Assembly: GCA_051005695.1 (NCBI GenBank)
Contig: JBPCJC010000046.1
Span: forward strand, 1-64,000
DNA: 64,000 nt
From: JACCTI01 sp051005695
GTDB lineage: Bacteria; Verrucomicrobiota; Verrucomicrobiia; Chthoniobacterales; UBA10450
Reading direction: 5' to 3'
Below, in pieces: positions 62,081 through 64,000 of this stretch; the stretch's first letter is position 1, and each line of letters begins with the position of its first letter. The notes under the pieces are model-generated. The model did no database searches and had not been told where the DNA came from. It worked only from the letters and a program-made list of their open reading frames with translations. The position numbers and the translations under genes are program-made.

Positions 62081-62137
62081 CGATTCGTGGCGGATGAATT
62101 TAACCGTTCGTTAGGCCAATCGCCTGAAAAGCAAAAA

Positions 62138-62166
62138 CCCGCCTGCAGGATGAGCTGACAGGCGGG
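62138..62166. terminator. Bidirectional hairpin terminator
   Basis: Arms CCCGCCTG and CAGGCGGG with a 13-base loop, preceded by AAAAA and followed by CTTTCC. It lies between the convergent phosphatase-like gene and the secreted-protein gene. One perfect iterated 9-mer (62108-62116) sits 22 bases before it. Confidence 0.75.
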
Positions 62167-62187
62167 CTTTCCTGAGTCGTGGAGAGC

Positions 62188-63591
62188 TTACGGGCTGGTC
62201 GGAACCATCACGGGAACAAAGGTAAATGTCGGCGGCTGCGGCAAAGACGGCGGCGGGCCTTCAGCCGGGCTCTCAGGCTGGGGACCTTCCCCAGGGCTTG
62301 CCTTGGTGTCGATCAATGTCTTGCCGTCCAGCATCGTCTTTCCATCCGTGGTCTGCGTGCCGGTCTCAGTGTTTTCCAGTTCACGCGTAGGCGCCTGAGT
62401 GTTCGCGGCAAGAAGAGTGTTTTGTGATTCGCGGCCGAACGCAGCCACTTCCGCGACGGTAAACGCGGCATTTGCAGGTGCCGCCGAGGTGAATCGCACC
62501 ATCACGTAGCGACCAGAAGTTTCCGGGAAATCAACCGAGGCGCGGCCACGGCTGCCATCGTCTTCCGCGGAGCCGACAGCTTTCATGTTGGCGAAAGTTT
62601 CGTCACTCATTTCCAGGGAGGCGGGCGCATTTTCCGGCGTCGGCGCGGGAACTTTGTTATCGGCCGGTGCATTCGCCACGCCTTGCGCGGGGAGCGATTG
62701 CAGAACGTAGAAATCCATGTGACCCGCGCGCGGCGCATAGACTGCGGAGACGCGGCGAAGCGAACAGTTCTTACCAAGATCAATCACCGCGGTCGGGACC
62801 GCGTCTTCTGGAGCGAAAGCGTAGCGCGTGGCCAACTGATCGTCGATCATGTTGTTTGCCTGCTTTACCTCCGCGCCGGAGCTGACGTAAAGGGCGCGCG
62901 CTTTCGCGTGAATGTCGGTGAAATTGTAAGAGATCAGCGCGAAGCTGTCGGACTTTTCGTGCACCGCGAGTTTGCGCTCACGAGGTGCGGTGAAATCTGA
63001 AACCTGCGGGCTCGCATACACTCCGAAGCCGGCGATCCGCCCGGGTTCGGCGAGGTTAAAAGTGAGCCGGATATACTTTGCTTCGCCGGGTCCCACGCGT
63101 GATTGCACGACGTCAGCACCCAATTCCTGTTCCTGCGCCTTGTGCCATTGCGGACTGTTCGCCGGGAGTTTGGCGCTTGCGGTCGAGATGGTCATCGTTC
63201 CCTTCGCGCCTTTGTTAAGGAAGGCGACGCTGTCGATATTCTCGATCTTCGGCAAAGAAACCAAGACCGTGGTGGTCCCGCTCGGCAGCGAGTATCCAAC
63301 CGTCGGATCGTCGCACAGCAGGGCCGCTTCCGCGCCATTTCGGTCTTCAGAATTCGCATTCAACTGAAGGTTGGCGATAGGCTCGCTCTTCGGCATCGCT
63401 TTCACGTCTGCGCCCATGCTGTAGCGGGCCAAGTTTTCGGGATAGGACGGCGCCTGCTCAACCGCGAGAGCCGGAACCTTTTGGAGGGTGATTCCGGCCG
63501 CGTAAGCATCCGTCGCGGTGCCGGCAAAAAATGCGGCACCGACACTGCAGAGGGTGTAAAAACCAACAGGGATTGTCTTCATAATTTCCAT
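62188..63591 (-). CDS. Secreted protein with discoidin-like (F5/8 type C) segments
   Basis: 467 residues from ATG 63591 (ATG 63582 also possible), with a signal peptide (IPVGFYTLCSVGAAFFAG ... AYAAG). Two beta-sandwich regions with the look of galactose-binding/F5-8C domains: one around RNGAEAALLCDDPTVGYSLP to SFALISYNFTDI, one around NMIDDQLATRYAF to AAFTVAEVAAFGR (typical endings YVMVRFTS, VAEVAAFG). The last 70 residues are Pro/Thr-rich, ending VPVMVPTSP. It may bind surface glycans, but no enzyme domain is present. The gap 63655-63777 beyond it holds nothing I recognise. Confidence 0.7.
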   Translation of the reverse strand: MEIMKTIPVGFYTLCSVGAAFFAGTATDAYAAGITLQKVPALAVEQAPSYPENLARYSMGADVKAMPKSEPIANLQLNANSEDRNGAEAALLCDDPTVGYSLPSGTTTVLVSLPKIENIDSVAFLNKGAKGTMTISTASAKLPANSPQWHKAQEQELGADVVQSRVGPGEAKYIRLTFNLAEPGRIAGFGVYASPQVSDFTAPRERKLAVHEKSDSFALISYNFTDIHAKARALYVSSGAEVKQANNMIDDQLATRYAFAPEDAVPTAVIDLGKNCSLRRVSAVYAPRAGHMDFYVLQSLPAQGVANAPADNKVPAPTPENAPASLEMSDETFANMKAVGSAEDDGSRGRASVDFPETSGRYVMVRFTSAAPANAAFTVAEVAAFGRESQNTLLAANTQAPTRELENTETGTQTTDGKTMLDGKTLIDTKASPGEGPQPESPAEGPPPSLPQPPTFTFVPVMVPTSP

Positions 63592-63777
63592 AGCCACAAA
63601 AAAGATGCTACGAAATTGCCGGACGCTTTGCAATAGAAATATTGCGCGGGGCAAGCCAACGCGTGCTACCCGCGCGGACAGAGCATTAACCTTACTCGAA
63701 CTTCACGTTGTCGTCGATGGCTACCGTGTTCCGGCGGGCTCGATCTTGGGTGGATGCAGCGTTATGTTCGGCAATTG

Positions 63778-64000
63778 CTAATTTGTCGCGTATAAGGTCG
63801 ACGCCTCGGTGGCGCGAAACTTCTTGCTCCCCGCGTATGCATAAAGCGGAAGGTAAGAACCAGTGCGCACCTGTTCGGCCCGGCACGCCATCCAATTGAA
63901 TGTTGGATCCAGGACGAATGTTCCCTGCTCGGTTTCCCAAACCAGCCAAGCATGGGTGACGCGGCTGGTCGGCGCTCGTTTTCCAATTACCAGGCGGACA
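63778..64000 (-). CDS. Transglutaminase-like protein, C-terminal end
   Basis: 74 codons continuing past the right edge; the stop is at 63780-63778. The peptide reads VRLVIGKRAPTSRVTHAWL, then VWETEQGTFVLDPTFN and ends TLYATN. THAW and LDPTFN match the His and Asp parts of the transglutaminase-like (Cys-His-Asp) fold, with strands on both sides. The Cys part would lie outside the window. Two overlapping frames in the same stretch are shadows. Proteins of this family are often peptidases or amidases linked to the cell envelope, but the substrate is unknown. Confidence 0.6.
   Translation of the reverse strand, partial: VRLVIGKRAPTSRVTHAWLVWETEQGTFVLDPTFNWMACRAEQVRTGSYLPLYAYAGSKKFRATEASTLYATN

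Larger units (their letters stand above)
462..62116. repeat. Highly iterated 9-mer TCGTTAGGC (DNA-uptake-sequence-like)
   Basis: Exact copies counted by eye. TCGTTAGGC on the plus strand starts at 850, 3948, 16721, 17013, 22030, 22654, 23233, 27829, 28627, 29372, 36982, 40033, 40142, 45235, 46365, 50327, 50450, 52472, 53065, 54326, 54863, 57653, 57879, 59986 and 62108. Its complement GCCTAACGA starts at 462, 1111, 2149, 4553, 7595, 11431, 11901, 19602, 24807, 25311, 27195, 31870, 33048, 36998, 42548, 42922, 50965, 51361, 58959, 59427, 61203 and 61872. That is 47 sites, 25 against 22 by strand. About 30 extend to the 10-mer CTCGTTAGGC. Near matches are also common (for example 5513, 7926, 10795, 15053, 26304, 48752, 49346, 50531). 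The coordinates given span the whole family; the sites are discrete. Confidence 0.93.

Noticed and set aside
462..62116. Reading the iterated 9-mer as Chi, KOPS or a restriction site
   Set aside because: Copies are almost equal on both strands over 64 kb, and the sequence is not palindromic; Chi and KOPS are strand-biased and most restriction sites are palindromic and avoided rather than enriched.
1..64000. Prophage, integrative element or CRISPR region
   Set aside because: No integrase, transposase, phage structural gene, direct-repeat array or cas gene was found; the gene content is mostly housekeeping and envelope functions.

Overview
The window is GC-rich chromosomal DNA, most likely from a soil-type verrucomicrobium (Chthoniobacterales / Udaeobacter-like). 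This placement is an inference. It rests on LexA boxes of the form TGTTC-N4-GAACA (the motif described for Verrucomicrobia), an outer-membrane/LPS gene set (lptF/G-like, lptD, pqi, TonB receptor), futalosine-type menaquinone synthesis (mqnD), GlgE, an ECF-sigma plus TPR-kinase pair, and the general flavour of the hypothetical proteins. I see no rRNA, CRISPR array, integrase, transposase or phage genes. One tRNA (Tyr) is present.

Layout. 0-0.4 kb: end of gnd and a small FmdB-like gene. 0.5-14.3 kb: a rearranged SOS mutagenesis locus. dnaE2 and the C-terminal half of imuB lie on the minus strand at the left. lexA, imuA and the N-terminal half of imuB lie on the plus strand about 9.6 kb away. 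Between them are a repeat protein, a DinG-type helicase, an LptF/G permease, dus, an IscA/ErpA-type protein and hscB. 14.4-31 kb, mostly minus strand: TPR/ExbD/ExbB, GlgE, a regulator, a degenerate ABC ATPase, YgfZ, a dehydrogenase, a PpiC foldase, an M28 peptidase, ParB and a pqiA-pqiA-pqiB-pqiC operon. 31-33.5 kb: mqnD, a small membrane protein, a DegT aminotransferase and tRNA-Tyr. 33.6-40.6 kb: a frameshifted TonB receptor, a Ser/Thr kinase and a frameshifted ECF sigma factor. 40.8-46.6 kb: two GlxA-type regulators, an H1-like protein, an RRM protein and a ketosynthase/chain-length-factor-like pair. 46.6-64 kb: lptD, ugd, rsmB, M29 peptidase, a large TPR/beta-repeat membrane protein, coaX, hemB, a PD-(D/E)XK-like protein, gpmI, a degenerate alkaline-phosphatase-like protein, a secreted discoidin-like protein and the end of a transglutaminase-like gene.

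The strongest unexplained signal runs through the whole window. A non-palindromic 9-mer, TCGTTAGGC (10-mer CTCGTTAGGC), occurs about 47 times exactly, on both strands, mostly inside genes. It supplies the stop codon of several genes and once forms an inverted pair that looks like a terminator. Chance predicts about 0.5 copies. This resembles the DNA uptake sequences of Neisseriaceae and Pasteurellaceae, and I know of no description of it in this phylum. A second system-level observation is the split, apparently inverted imuB, with a LexA-type box in front of both halves of the broken mutasome locus. Palindromic intergenic elements, one of them inserted in frame in dnaE2, add a third layer of repeats.
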